The position numbers and the translations under genes were made by a program. From assembly GCF_009749385.1 (NCBI RefSeq), contig NZ_WBIN01000010.1, positions 124,001 to 188,000 on the forward strand: a stretch of 64,000 bases of DNA. The letters run 5' to 3'. Origin of the DNA: Agromyces allii. GTDB taxonomy: Bacteria > Actinomycetota > Actinomycetes > Actinomycetales > Microbacteriaceae. Positions 8,479 to 17,649 of the stretch are shown piece after piece; the stretch's first letter is position 1, and each line of letters begins with the position of its first letter. The notes below the pieces were generated by a model that did not search any database, had not been told where the DNA came from, and saw only the letters and a list, made by a program, of their open reading frames with translations.

Positions 8479-9596
8479 CAGGCGGCCTCCGTGGCCGATG
8501 CGGTGCCGACAGCACCGGTTCCGGATGCCGCGGCACGCGCTGCGGCATCCGTCGCCGAACCTGCGCGCGAACCGCCGCCCGCCCAGCCGAGCTCGGGCGC
8601 GATGAGCGAGGCGACGTCGTCGAGGATCTGGCGGTAGTCCTCGACCGAGAACTCGTAGGGCAGCTCGAGCCGCAGGTCGGTCGCGGCGGAGACCACGGGA
8701 TCGGCGGCGAGCTGCTCGAGGATCTCCTCGGCCGTGCCGATGAGGTCGGGTGCGAACTGGGTGAGGCGCTCGCCGTGGGCGATGCGCGTGCGCTCCTCGC
8801 GGCTCGCGCGGTACTCGGCGTACTTCGCGCGGGTGGCCCGGTCGGCGCCGTCGGTCGGCACGATGACCCGGCCGAGGGCGACCCGCGGCGAGCCCGCGCC
8901 CCGGTACGCGTCGCGGTAGCGGGCGAGCACGTCGGCCTGCGTCGCGGCGAACGCGGACGGGCCGCCCTCGACGACCGGGCCGCCAGAGACGATGTTGCCG
9001 GTCAGCAGGCCCAGCCCGCGCTCGGCGGCCCATTCGGCCGACCGCGCCGAACCCGCGCCGATCCAGACGCGGTCGCGCAGGCCAGCCGCGTGCGGCTGCA
9101 GTCGCGGCCGCTGCACGTTGCCCGGCGAGTGGATGACCGTGTCGGCGTCGCCGATGAACTCGCCCGAGAGGTTCTCGAGCAGCCGGTCGACCCTGGCGTG
9201 CGAGAAGTCCTGCCCGCTCCAGTCGCCGTCGAACACGCGCTCGCCGATGAGCTCGACGTGCGGCGGGCGGCCCGCGCTCACGCCGACCTCGAGGCGTCCG
9301 CCCGAGAGCACGTCGGCCGTCGAGAGGTCTTCGGCGAGGCGGAACGGGCTCTCGAAGCCGATCGGGATCACGCCGATGCCGAGCCGGATGCGACTCGTGC
9401 GCTGCGAGGCCGCGGCGAGGAACACGGGCGCCGACGACACCCCGTGCTCGAGGTGCCGCTGACGCACCCATGCTCCGTCGTAGCCCAGGCGCTCGCCGTG
9501 CTCGAACAGGGCGAGGGTGTCCTCGAGGCCCTGCTCGGGGCGGGCGTCGTCGTAGTTGCCGGGGGTCAGGAACGCGATGGTCGAAAGGGTGGTCAT
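8478..9596 (-). CDS. LLM-class FMN-dependent monooxygenase, first gene of the ABC-transporter operon
   Basis: 372 residues with the bacterial-luciferase TIM-barrel pattern: the N-terminal beta strand STIAFLTPGNY, the helix LFEHGERLGYDGAWVRQRHL, then RIRLGIGVIPIGFESPFRLAEDL and the sugar-phosphate pocket region GGRLEVGVSAGRP. These enzymes use FMNH2 and O2 to oxidise small molecules, often cleaving C-N or C-S bonds. It leads the minus-strand operon, so transporter, oxygenase, AhpD-like protein and hydrolase are co-expressed. It resembles the LLM type that sits beside peptide-type ABC transporters (TIGR KPN_01858-like), but I could not check that assignment. The C-terminal 35 residues are Ala-rich and contain an inverted repeat in the DNA. 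Confidence 0.88.
   Translation of the reverse strand: MTTLSTIAFLTPGNYDDARPEQGLEDTLALFEHGERLGYDGAWVRQRHLEHGVSSAPVFLAAASQRTSRIRLGIGVIPIGFESPFRLAEDLSTADVLSGGRLEVGVSAGRPPHVELIGERVFDGDWSGQDFSHARVDRLLENLSGEFIGDADTVIHSPGNVQRPRLQPHAAGLRDRVWIGAGSARSAEWAAERGLGLLTGNIVSGGPVVEGGPSAFAATQADVLARYRDAYRGAGSPRVALGRVIVPTDGADRATRAKYAEYRASREERTRIAHGERLTQFAPDLIGTAEEILEQLAADPVVSAATDLRLELPYEFSVEDYRQILDDVASLIAPELGWAGGGSRAGSATDAAARAAASGTGAVGTASATEAA
8522..8551. repeat. Inverted repeat of the dispersed word CGGATGCCGC inside a coding region
   Basis: CGGATGCCGC at 8522-8531 is followed, after 10 bases, by its exact reverse complement at 8542-8551. It lies in the Ala-rich C-terminal tail of the LLM gene, close to the stop codon, and could form a 10-bp stem. 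It is one of several places where the dispersed word is paired head-to-head. Confidence 0.75.
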
Positions 9597-9822
9597 GCCG
9601 CCACTGTCGCCTGCTCGCCGGGCTCCGCCAAGCCGTGTCGCGAACCGTGACCGAAGGTGGCGTCGGGTGTCGCCGCGCGACGGATCGTGACGGTCGGCGG
9701 CCGAGGGGTGTGACCGCGTATGACCTCGCCCCGCGGCATCCGATGAAGCCGTATGACGCTCGACTTCACCTCGTGACGGGCCGCCTTGCGGGCCATGCCG
9801 GGTCGCGCGGAAGGTGAATCGC
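9597..9822. promoter_or_regulatory. Divergent promoter region between the two LLM operons
   Basis: 226 bp between divergent start codons, so it must hold promoters for both the minus-strand transporter operon and the plus-strand oxygenase operon. I see no perfect long palindrome or convincing riboswitch; the 9720-9780 part is somewhat less GC-rich and contains the CCGCGGCATCC word. The plus-strand gene has a good ribosome binding site (GGAAGG at 9809-9814). Confidence 0.5.
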
Positions 9823-11037
9823 ATGACTCGACGACCCACCATCGCCGTCGCCCTCGACGGGGCCGGCTGGCACCCCGCCGCCTGGCGCGACCCGTCGGCC
9901 CGACCGGCCGAACTCTTCACCGCCCGGTACTGGCGCGACCTCACGCAGTTCGCCGAGCGCGCCGACGTCGACCTCGTCACCTTCGAAGACGCGCTCGGCC
10001 TCCAGTCCTCGACGCTGTGGTCGACCGACGAGCGCACCGACCAGGTGCGCGGCCGCCTCGACGCGCTGCTCATCGCCTCGTTCGTCGCCCCCGTGACCGA
10101 GCGCATCGGCCTCGTGCCGACCGTGACGACGACGCATACCGAGCCCTTCCACGTCGCGACCGGCGTGCAGACCCTCGACGTCGCGAGCCGCGGCCGCGCC
10201 GGCTGGCGCGCGCAGATCTCCGGCTCGCCGCTCGAGGCCGCGCACTTCGGGCGTCGCACGGTTCCGACGATCGACCTCGAGGCGCTGCACCGGGGCGACT
10301 CCGAGCAGATCCGCCCGGGCTTCGACGAGGCCCGCGAGGTCGTCGAGGTCGTGCGCCGCCTCTGGGACAGCTGGGAGGCCGACGCGATCATCCGCGACGC
10401 CTCGACCGGCCGCTTCATCGACCGCGACCGCATCCACGGCGCCGAGTACGAGGGCGAGCACTTCTCGGTCACGGGCGCGTCGATCGTGCCGCGCTCGCCG
10501 CAGGGGCAGCCCCTCGTCGCCGTGCTCGGGCACCAGACGATCCCCTACGAGCTCGCCGCGACGAGCGCCGACCTCGTGTTCATCACGCCGCTCGACGACG
10601 CGCAGTCGGTGTCGATCCTCGGCGAGGTCCGCGACGCCGAGGCCCGCACGGGCCGCACCGGTCGTCCGCTCTCGGTGCTCGCCGACGTGATCGTCGTGCT
10701 CGAGTCGACGCCGGCCGCCGCACGTGCCGCGCTCGAACGGCTCGACGAGCAGAACGGCTCGCCCCTGACATCCGACGCCCTGATCTTCGCCGGAACGCCC
10801 GAGCAGCTGCTCGAGCGCATCGACGCCTGGACCGCGCTCGGCTACGACGGCGTGCGCATCCGCCCCGCCCGCCTGCCGCGCGACCTCGAACAGCTGGCCG
10901 ACTGGGTGCTGCCCGCACTCGGACGATCGGATGCCGCGGGCACGACCCTGCGCGAACGGCTCGGCTTCGAACTGCCCGAGAACCGATACACCGCGGCCCG
11001 CACGTCGGCCGCACGACAGAACGGGGAGGCCGCCTGA
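9823..11037 (+). CDS. LLM-class flavin-dependent monooxygenase
   Basis: 404 residues with the luciferase-like fold: an opening strand PTIAVALDGAG, 'RIGLVPTVTTTHTEPFHVATGVQTLD' and 'SRGRAGWRAQISGSPLEAAHFG' around the flavin phosphate site, then the family VVRRLWDSWEADAI helix. This pattern is close to the NtaA/SnaA/DszA branch. The ATG at 9823 is preferred over the GTG at 9814 because GGAAGG sits eight bases upstream of it. It is the first of three consecutive LLM genes whose ends overlap, suggesting partial redundancy or a multi-step oxidation. Substrate unknown. Confidence 0.88.
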   Translation: MTRRPTIAVALDGAGWHPAAWRDPSARPAELFTARYWRDLTQFAERADVDLVTFEDALGLQSSTLWSTDERTDQVRGRLDALLIASFVAPVTERIGLVPTVTTTHTEPFHVATGVQTLDVASRGRAGWRAQISGSPLEAAHFGRRTVPTIDLEALHRGDSEQIRPGFDEAREVVEVVRRLWDSWEADAIIRDASTGRFIDRDRIHGAEYEGEHFSVTGASIVPRSPQGQPLVAVLGHQTIPYELAATSADLVFITPLDDAQSVSILGEVRDAEARTGRTGRPLSVLADVIVVLESTPAAARAALERLDEQNGSPLTSDALIFAGTPEQLLERIDAWTALGYDGVRIRPARLPRDLEQLADWVLPALGRSDAAGTTLRERLGFELPENRYTAARTSAARQNGEAA

Positions 11038-12452
11038 TGGCCGATGCCAAGCGCCAGGTGCACCTGGCCGCCCACTTCCCGGGCGTGAACAACACGACGC
11101 TCTGGGCCGACCCGCTGCACCGCAGCCAGATCGACTTCTCGGCGTTCGAGCACTTCGGCCGTACCGCCGAACGCGGCCGCTTCGACTACGTGTTCCTCGC
11201 CGAGGGCCTGCGCCTGCGCGAGCACAAGGGGCAGCTGCACGAGCTCGACGTCGTGGGCCGCCCGAACACGCTCGCCGTGCTCACCGCGCTGGCCGCGGTC
11301 ACCGAGCACATCGGACTCGTCGGCACGCTGAACTCCACGTTCAACGAGCCCTACGAGCTCGCCCGGCAGCTCTCGACGCTCGATCACCTCTCGGGCGGCC
11401 GCGCGGGCTGGAACGTGGTGACGAGCTCCGACGCCTTCCACGGGGCGAACTTCCGCCGCGGCGGGTTCCTCGACCACGGCGACCGCTACCACCGCGCCAA
11501 CGAGTTCGTGAGCCTGGCGAAGGAACTCTGGGACAGCTGGACCGCCGACGCGATCGTCGCCGACCGCGCCACCGGGCAGTTCCTCGCCGAAGACGCGGCC
11601 GATGCAGGGGCGTTCGCGCACCGCGGCGCGCAGTTCGACGTGCGCGGCCGCTTCGCGACGCCCGCGAGCCCGCAGCGGTACCCCGTGATCGTGCAGGCCG
11701 GCGACTCGGCCGACGGCCGCGACTTCGCGTCCGAGCACGCCGAGGTGATCTTCTCCCGGCACAGCGCCTTCGACGAGGCGCGCGCGTTCTACTCCGACGT
11801 CAAGGGCCGCCTCGCCGGCTGGGGCCGCACCGAGGACTCGCTGAAGATCCTGCCGGCCGTCACGTTCGCGATCGGCGACACGCAGGCCGAGGCCGAAGAG
11901 GTCGCCCGCGAGATCTCGCTCGCCCAGGTGACGCCGCGCAACGCGATCACGGTGCTCGAGCAGCTCTGGGGCACCGACCTCACGTCGTACGACGCCGACG
12001 GCCCGCTGCCCGCGTTCGACCCGGGCGAGGGCCCGGCCGACACGGTCTCGGGCACGATCACGAAGGGCTGGGCGCCCCGCTTCCCGAACGCGGTGCAGAT
12101 CGCGCAGACGTGGCGCGCGCAGTCCGAGGCCGAAGGGCTCTCGATCCGCGAGCTCGTGATCAAGGTCGCCGGGCGCCAGTCGTTCATCGGCACGCCGTCG
12201 CACATCGCCTCCGAGCTCGACCGCTACGTGCAGGAGCGCGCGACGGACGGGTTCGTCGTCGTCGGCACGACCTCGCCGCACGGCCTCGACGAGTTCGTCG
12301 ACCGCGTCGTGCCCGAGCTGCAGGACCGCGGCGTCTACCGCACCGAGTACGAGCCCGGCGCGACGCTGCGGCAGAACCTCGAGCTGCCCGAGCCCGGCGC
12401 CCGCGTGGCGGCCGTGCGCGACGCGGAAGAGGAGGTGCGTCGTGTCGGCTGA
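11037..12452 (+). CDS. NtaA/SnaA/DszA-family FMN-dependent monooxygenase
   Basis: 471 residues. Hallmarks of the NtaA/DszA branch are plain: HLAAHFPGVNNTTLWADP near the N-terminus, 'FDYVFLAEGLRLR', 'STFNEPYELARQLSTLDHLSGGRAGWNVVTS' and the NFRRGG...RYHRANEFV block. Members oxidise nitrilotriacetate, EDTA, dibenzothiophene sulfone and related compounds with FMNH2 from a partner reductase, which I do not see nearby. The start shares one base with the preceding stop (TGATG). It supports a role of the locus in cleaving an N- or S-containing organic molecule. Confidence 0.92.
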   Translation: MADAKRQVHLAAHFPGVNNTTLWADPLHRSQIDFSAFEHFGRTAERGRFDYVFLAEGLRLREHKGQLHELDVVGRPNTLAVLTALAAVTEHIGLVGTLNSTFNEPYELARQLSTLDHLSGGRAGWNVVTSSDAFHGANFRRGGFLDHGDRYHRANEFVSLAKELWDSWTADAIVADRATGQFLAEDAADAGAFAHRGAQFDVRGRFATPASPQRYPVIVQAGDSADGRDFASEHAEVIFSRHSAFDEARAFYSDVKGRLAGWGRTEDSLKILPAVTFAIGDTQAEAEEVAREISLAQVTPRNAITVLEQLWGTDLTSYDADGPLPAFDPGEGPADTVSGTITKGWAPRFPNAVQIAQTWRAQSEAEGLSIRELVIKVAGRQSFIGTPSHIASELDRYVQERATDGFVVVGTTSPHGLDEFVDRVVPELQDRGVYRTEYEPGATLRQNLELPEPGARVAAVRDAEEEVRRVG

Positions 12453-13860
12453 GCAGCGTGACGCCGGTCGAGGAGCGCAGCGTCTCGAGACCACCGCCGC
12501 CGCCAGCGCCACCCCGGCTCGCCGCGTCCCCCTCGCCGTGCTCGACCTCGTGCCGATCGCCGAGGGCTCGAACGCCGGCGAGGCGCTGCACCGCTCGATC
12601 GACCTCGCCCGTCGGGCGGAGTCCGCGGGCTACGCGCGCTACTGGCTCGCCGAGCACCACCTCAACCCGGGCGTCGCGGGTGCCGCGCCGCACACGTTCC
12701 TCGGCATCCTCGCCGCGTCGACCGAGCGCATCCGCGTTGGCACCGCGGCGACGATCCTCGGCAACTACGAGCCGATCCAGGTCGCCGAGGCGTTCGGCAC
12801 GGTCGCGGCGCTCTGGCCCGACCGCGTCGACCTGGGCCTCGGCCGCAGCGGGCTTCCCCCCGCCAAGGCGCACGCGCCGAGCACCGACGGCGCACCGGGG
12901 CAGCCCGATGCCGTGCCCGCGGCCCCGCCGCTGCCCGCGGTGCCGGTCGCAGCCGAGGCTCCCGCCGAGCCCGCTCCGCCCGCACCCAACGAGGTGATCG
13001 ACGGACTCGTGATCCCGCCGCAGCGGCCGTTCACGTTCGACCGGGCGCGGTTCGCGCTGCAGGCTCGGCTCCTCGGGCGCACGGTGGGCGACGCCGACCG
13101 TTTCTCCGACGACGTCGACGCCCTGCGCGCCTTCTTCGCCGGGCCCGTGCGCTACGCCGACGACAGCCGCCCAGACGGCGTGACCGTGCAGGCGCAGCCG
13201 GCGACGGGCACCCCCGTCGAGCTCTGGGTGCACGGATCGAGCGCGGGCGAGAGCGCGCGCCTCGCCGGACGCCTCGGCCTGCGCTTCGGCGCGAACTACC
13301 ACGTCGCCCCGAGCGGCGTGCTCGCGGCCGTCGCCGAGTACCGGGCGCACTTCGTCCCCTCGCCCGAGCTCGCCGCTCCGCACACGATCGTGTCGGTCGA
13401 CGTGGTCGTGGCCGAGACGGATGCCGAGGCGCAGCGCCTCGCTCGCGGCTACGCGGAGTGGGTGCTCTCGATCCGCGAGGGCCAGGGCGCCGTGCCCTAC
13501 CCGCGCCCCGAGAACGCGACCCCCGACGCCGAGCTGTCGAGCATCGAGCTCGACGCCGTGCAGGACCGCCTCGACACCCGCTTCGTCGGCTCGGCCGCGA
13601 GCGTCGTCGCGCAGCTCGAGACGCTGCAGCGCGCCACGGGCGCCGACGAGCTGCTCGTGACGACGATCACGCACGACCACGAGGCGCGCGTTGCGTCGTA
13701 CCGCCTACTCGCCGAGGCGTGGGGCGTCGAGTCGTCGGCGGCCGCGACATCCGTCGACGCAGCCGACGCCGACGCCGACGTCGACGCCGTTGAAAGCGAC
13801 GAGCGAGCGGATGCCGCGGGCGACCGCCCCGAGCTCGCAGTCGCCGCGGTCGGGGCGTGA
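12442..13860 (+). CDS. LLM-class flavin-dependent oxidoreductase with Pro/Ala-rich insert
   Basis: 472 residues. The family core starts only at about residue 30 (VPLAVLDLVPIAEG), followed by YARYWLAEHHLNPGVAG and RIRVGTAATILGNYEPIQVAEAFGT, the usual LLM order. The GTG at 12442 has GAGGAGG upstream and overlaps the previous stop by 11 bases. The first 28 residues come from a stretch resembling an intergenic REP-like repeat (12465-12493), so the N-terminus may be a recent addition. A Pro/Ala/Glu-rich insert (about residues 150-185) interrupts the barrel after the 'LGLGRSG' loop. The C-terminal tail is also Ala/Asp-rich. Function otherwise as for its neighbours. Confidence 0.85.
   Translation: MSAEQRDAGRGAQRLETTAAASATPARRVPLAVLDLVPIAEGSNAGEALHRSIDLARRAESAGYARYWLAEHHLNPGVAGAAPHTFLGILAASTERIRVGTAATILGNYEPIQVAEAFGTVAALWPDRVDLGLGRSGLPPAKAHAPSTDGAPGQPDAVPAAPPLPAVPVAAEAPAEPAPPAPNEVIDGLVIPPQRPFTFDRARFALQARLLGRTVGDADRFSDDVDALRAFFAGPVRYADDSRPDGVTVQAQPATGTPVELWVHGSSAGESARLAGRLGLRFGANYHVAPSGVLAAVAEYRAHFVPSPELAAPHTIVSVDVVVAETDAEAQRLARGYAEWVLSIREGQGAVPYPRPENATPDAELSSIELDAVQDRLDTRFVGSAASVVAQLETLQRATGADELLVTTITHDHEARVASYRLLAEAWGVESSAAATSVDAADADADVDAVESDERADAAGDRPELAVAAVGA
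12465..12493 (+). repeat. REP-like repeat captured in a coding N-terminus
   Basis: The bases around 12465-12493 (CGGTCGAGGAG...CGTCTCGAGACCA) match, with small gaps, the reverse complement of an intergenic palindromic element at 49394-49430. Here the element lies inside the first 28 codons of the LLM gene. The match was made by eye; family-wide counting would be needed to prove it is one repeat family. Confidence 0.5.
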
Positions 13861-15251
13861 CGTCCGCCACGCACGGCCTGCGGATCGGTGCCCGGCCCAC
13901 GACGCCGAGCACCCTGCACCTGGACGCCGTCGCCCGCGAGGCCGAACGCCTCGCGGGCGCGGCTCCGCCCATCTCGTCGCCGCACGTCGGCGCACCGCCC
14001 GAGCTGCGCGCCGCCCTCGCCGCGGCCGTCGACGACCTGGCGTCCGCCCTCGGCGGCCTGTCGGCGCACCTGTTCGCGCTCGCCGAGCCCGGGTTCGCCG
14101 AGGTGAAGAGCGCGGCAGCCATCGTCGAGACGCTCGAGGCCCGCGGCCTCCGTTCGGAGCTCGACGTCTACGGCCTGCCGACCGCGTTCGTCGCCGAGCT
14201 GCCCGCGGCACCCGCCGCGTCCGGCGCCCCCGACGCGTCCGACGCGTCCGGCCCCACCATCGCGCTCCTCGCCGAGTACGACGCCCTGCCCGGGGTCGGC
14301 CACGCCTGCGGCCACAACCTCATCGCCGCGGCATCCGTCGGCGCCTTCCTCGCCCTCGCCGAGGCGAGGCGCCAGAACCCCGCGAGCGTGCCCGGCCGCG
14401 TGCTCCTCATCGGCACGCCCGCCGAGGAGGGCGGCAACGGCAAGGAGCTGCTCGCCCGTGCCGGCGCGTTCGACGACGTCGACATCGCGGTCATGGCGCA
14501 CCCGTTCGGCGCCGACCTCGCCGACCCCGTCTTCATCGGCCGACGCATCGTGCGCATCGTGTACCACGGGGTCGCCGCGCATGCCGCGGCCGCGCCCTTC
14601 CAGGGTCGCAACGCGCTCGACGCGGCGGCCCTCAACTACCAGGCGGTCGGCCTGCTGCGGCAGCACCTGCCGCCGGGCGACCGCATCCACGGCGTCTTCG
14701 TCGACGGCGGCGCACGCCCCAACGTGGTGCCCGAGCGCGCCGAGCTCGAGTACTACGTGCGCTCGCACGAGATCTCGACCCTGCGGGAGCTCTCGGCGCG
14801 CGTCGACGACATCGCCAACGGCATCGCGCTCGCGACCGGCACGGGCGTCGAGGTCACGTGGGATCCGCAACCGTTCAGCCTCCCGATCCGCCACAACGGC
14901 CCGCTCGCCGAGCGCTGGGCGCTCGCGCAGGCCGAGCGCGGCCGCCGCGTGCTGCGCGCCGCCGACGCGCCGGGCGCGCAGGCCGCATCGACCGACTTCG
15001 GCAACATCAGCCAGCGCGTGCCCGGCATCCATCCGGTCATCGCGATCGCGCCGCCCGAGATCGCCCTGCACACGCGCGAGTTCGCCGAGTACGCGGGCTC
15101 CCCCACGTCGATCGAGTCGGTGACGGATGCCGCGTACGGCCTCGCGGCGACCGTCGCCGATGCCCTGCTCGACGCCGACCTGCTGGCCGCCGTGCGCGAC
15201 GACTTCGCGGCGGCGGGCGGACCGGTCGACGTCGAGCGCACGTTCGCGTGA
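13857..15251 (+). CDS. M20D-family amidohydrolase (AbgB/HipO-like)
   Basis: 464 residues. The metal-binding pattern of the M20D branch is visible: LLAEYDALPGVGHACGHN (Asp and Cys-Gly-His), GTPAEEGGNGK (Glu pair) and later MAHPF; a dimerisation domain follows with RIVYHGVAAHAAAAPFQGRNALD. These enzymes hydrolyse N-acyl or aminobenzoyl amides. The GTG start overlaps the previous stop as GTGA. Its sequence class differs from the M20 enzyme at 1.2 kb, so the locus has two unrelated amide hydrolases flanking the oxygenases, consistent with catabolism of an amide-containing compound. Confidence 0.9.
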   Translation: MTSATHGLRIGARPTTPSTLHLDAVAREAERLAGAAPPISSPHVGAPPELRAALAAAVDDLASALGGLSAHLFALAEPGFAEVKSAAAIVETLEARGLRSELDVYGLPTAFVAELPAAPAASGAPDASDASGPTIALLAEYDALPGVGHACGHNLIAAASVGAFLALAEARRQNPASVPGRVLLIGTPAEEGGNGKELLARAGAFDDVDIAVMAHPFGADLADPVFIGRRIVRIVYHGVAAHAAAAPFQGRNALDAAALNYQAVGLLRQHLPPGDRIHGVFVDGGARPNVVPERAELEYYVRSHEISTLRELSARVDDIANGIALATGTGVEVTWDPQPFSLPIRHNGPLAERWALAQAERGRRVLRAADAPGAQAASTDFGNISQRVPGIHPVIAIAPPEIALHTREFAEYAGSPTSIESVTDAAYGLAATVADALLDADLLAAVRDDFAAAGGPVDVERTFA

Positions 15252-16657
15252 GGCCCGCGACATCCGCGACCCCACGGGATCGCACCTCGGGGCGCGTGCT
15301 CGCGCTCGGCGTCTCGACGGGGTTCGTGACGATCATCGACCAGTCGGCGTTCGCGTTCGCCGTGCCGGGGCTGCGCGACGACCTCGGCGCCGACGCCGCG
15401 CAGGTGCAGTGGCTCGTCGCGGGGTACTCGCTCGCGTTCGGGGCGGCCCTGCTGCCCGCCGGACGCCTCGGCGACGTGTTCGGCCGGCGGGCGCCGTACC
15501 TCGTGGGTCTGCTGCTGTTCGCGCTCGGCGGGCTGTTCGCCGCGAGCGCGGCCGACGCGAACGTCGCGATCGTCGCGCGGCTCGTGCAGGGCCTCGGCGC
15601 CGGGCTGGTGAATCCGCAGGTGCTCGGCTACTTCCAGGACCTGTTCACCGGTCCGGCGCGCGCCAAGGCGCTCGGCGCCTACACGGTCTCGGCGTCGGTC
15701 GCGGGGCTCATCTCCCCGCCCGTCGCCGGCTGGATCCTCGCCGCCGCGAGCCCCGGCCTCGGCTGGCGGTTCGTGGTGCTGCTCTCGGTGCCCGTCGCGC
15801 TCGCGCTGTTCGTCGTCGGACTCGCGGTGCTGCCGTCGACGCCCCGGACGCCCGAGGAGCTCCGCCGCCGCGCCGGCGGTCTCGACGTCATCGGGCTCTC
15901 GCTGCTCATGGCGGCGATCCTCGCGCTGATGCTGCCGGTCACCGCCGGGGTGCCGGGCGGTCCGTTGTGGCTCATCGTCGCCGGACTGGCGGGACTCTCG
16001 TTCACCGGATGGGAGCGCCGCGTCGCCCGCCGAGGCGGATCGCCCGTGCTCGACCCCGCGCTCATGCGCTCGCGCGGCTTCATGCTCGGCACCGGCGTCG
16101 CCACCCTCATCTTCGGCGCCGGCATCGGGCTCGGCATGGTCACCACGCTCTACCTCATCGACGGGCTCGGGATGTCGGCGCTCGCCGCCGCGCTCCTGCT
16201 CGCGCCGCGCGCGCTCGGCATGGCCGTCGGCAGCATGCAGTCCTGGCGTGTGGCGACACGGTTCGGTCGCCGCGGCATCACGTTCGTGCTCGCGGCCGGT
16301 GCCGTCGCGGTCGCCGTCGAGGCCGCGCTCGTGGCGACCGGCCAGGAAGTGCTCGTGCTCATCGCGCTCGTGGGCGTCGGAACGGTGCACGGCGTGCTCT
16401 CCGGACTCACGATCCCCTCGAACCAGACGCTCACGCTCGAGCACGCCCCTGCCGAGGCTGCCGGCGTCGGAGCCGGCGTGCTCGCCCTCGCCCAACGCCT
16501 CGCCGGAGCCGTGTGCCTCGCGGTCGGCATCGGCCTCTTCCTCGCGGGCGCCACCCCGACGGCCGGGTTCGCGACGGCGGCGGGCGTGTTCGCCGCACTC
16601 TCGGCCGCGGCGGTCGCGATCTCGGCGTTCGACCGCTCGGCCGTGCGCGTCGCCTGA
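15248..16657 (+). CDS. MFS transporter, DHA2-like (14-TM drug:H+ antiporter type)
   Basis: 469 residues, almost all hydrophobic, with about 12-14 helices. The MFS motif A is present (GRLGDVFGRRAPYLVG) and motif C-like sequence follows (GLGAGLVNPQVLGYFQD). The DHA2/EmrB type exports hydrophobic or cationic compounds by proton antiport. The GTG start overlaps the M20D stop by four bases. In this operon it may secrete an oxidation product or protect against the substrate. Confidence 0.9.
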   Translation: MRPATSATPRDRTSGRVLALGVSTGFVTIIDQSAFAFAVPGLRDDLGADAAQVQWLVAGYSLAFGAALLPAGRLGDVFGRRAPYLVGLLLFALGGLFAASAADANVAIVARLVQGLGAGLVNPQVLGYFQDLFTGPARAKALGAYTVSASVAGLISPPVAGWILAAASPGLGWRFVVLLSVPVALALFVVGLAVLPSTPRTPEELRRRAGGLDVIGLSLLMAAILALMLPVTAGVPGGPLWLIVAGLAGLSFTGWERRVARRGGSPVLDPALMRSRGFMLGTGVATLIFGAGIGLGMVTTLYLIDGLGMSALAAALLLAPRALGMAVGSMQSWRVATRFGRRGITFVLAAGAVAVAVEAALVATGQEVLVLIALVGVGTVHGVLSGLTIPSNQTLTLEHAPAEAAGVGAGVLALAQRLAGAVCLAVGIGLFLAGATPTAGFATAAGVFAALSAAAVAISAFDRSAVRVA

Positions 16658-16740
16658 GGTCTGGGGCCCGCCCGGTTACGCCCCGTGACGACCGCCCGAA
16701 ACCTGCCGTCACGACCTCCGAAACCCCCTTGCGACCTGCC

Positions 16741-16752
16741 TAGCATCTCCAC
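16741..16752 (+). promoter_or_regulatory. Possible leaderless promoter (-10 TAGCAT) for the DUF1684 gene
   Basis: TAGCAT at 16741-16746 lies six bases before the ATG at 16753, the spacing expected for leaderless transcription, which is common in actinobacteria. No Shine-Dalgarno sequence is visible. A 95-bp gap separates this gene from the MFS gene, so a second transcription unit may start here. No convincing -35 box was seen. Confidence 0.35.
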
Positions 16753-17646
16753 ATGACCGACACGCTGACCTCCACGAACACCGCCGCCGCGACATCCGTC
16801 GACGCGCCCGCAGCACCCGCCGCACCCCTCGACCGCGCCGCCTTCGCCCGCGAGTGGGAGGAGTGGCACCGCGGCCACGAGGCGTCCCGCGCGAGCGGCC
16901 ACGGCTTCCTCGCCGTGACCGGTCTGCACTGGCTCGGCGCCGAGCCGCAGCGCCTCGCCGGCACGCCCGGCCTGTGGTCGACGAGCGACGCCGGCCCCGT
17001 CGTCGAACTCGCCGATGGCGAGGTGCTCGAGCTCGACGGCGTCGCGCTCGAGGGTCGCCACGAGTTCGGTCCGATCCCCGAGCGCGGGGGCGTCACGCTC
17101 CGCTCGGGAGACCTCGCCATCGAGCTCGCGCGCCGAGGCGGCAACGACATCGTGCGTCCGCGCGACCCGGCGTTCCCGTTCCTGGCGGCCTACTCGGGCA
17201 CGCCCACGTACCTGCCGAACCCGCGCTGGCTCGCACTGGGCCGTTTCGTTCCGTTCGACGAGCCGCGCGAGGTCACGGTCGACGCCGCGGTCGAAGGACT
17301 GCAGCACGTCTACGAGGCGCCGGGCGAGGTCGAGTTCGTGCTGCGCGGCGAGACGTTCCGCCTCATCGCGTTCAACGGCCACGCGCCGGGCAGCCTCTTC
17401 GTGCTGTTCACCGATGCCACGAGCGGACTCACCACGTACGCCGCCAACCGCAGCCTCGCGATCGACGCGCCCGCCGAAGACGGCACCGTGGTCGTCGACT
17501 TCAACCGCGCCGTGAACCTGCCGTGCGCCTACACCGACTACGCGACGTGCCCGCTGCCGCCCGCCGGCAACCAGCTGCCCGTCGGCATCGAGGCCGGCGA
17601 GAAGACCCCGCTCGCGCGGGTCGAGGCCACGAGCACGGAGGCCTGA
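16753..17646 (+). CDS. DUF1684 domain-containing protein
   Basis: 297 residues with the DUF1684 landmarks: the start of the domain at RAAFAREWEEWHRGHEA, GHGFLAVTGLHWLG, a central ...YLPNPRWLALGRFVPF strand region, and the C-terminal NLPCAYTDYATCPLPPAGNQLP motif with conserved Cys residues. The N-terminal 30 residues are a Thr/Ala-rich extension. The biochemical role of the family is not established; it often sits in LLM/ABC catabolic clusters like this one. It is followed after three bases by another LLM gene. Confidence 0.9.
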   Translation: MTDTLTSTNTAAATSVDAPAAPAAPLDRAAFAREWEEWHRGHEASRASGHGFLAVTGLHWLGAEPQRLAGTPGLWSTSDAGPVVELADGEVLELDGVALEGRHEFGPIPERGGVTLRSGDLAIELARRGGNDIVRPRDPAFPFLAAYSGTPTYLPNPRWLALGRFVPFDEPREVTVDAAVEGLQHVYEAPGEVEFVLRGETFRLIAFNGHAPGSLFVLFTDATSGLTTYAANRSLAIDAPAEDGTVVVDFNRAVNLPCAYTDYATCPLPPAGNQLPVGIEAGEKTPLARVEATSTEA

Positions 17647-17649
17647 CCC

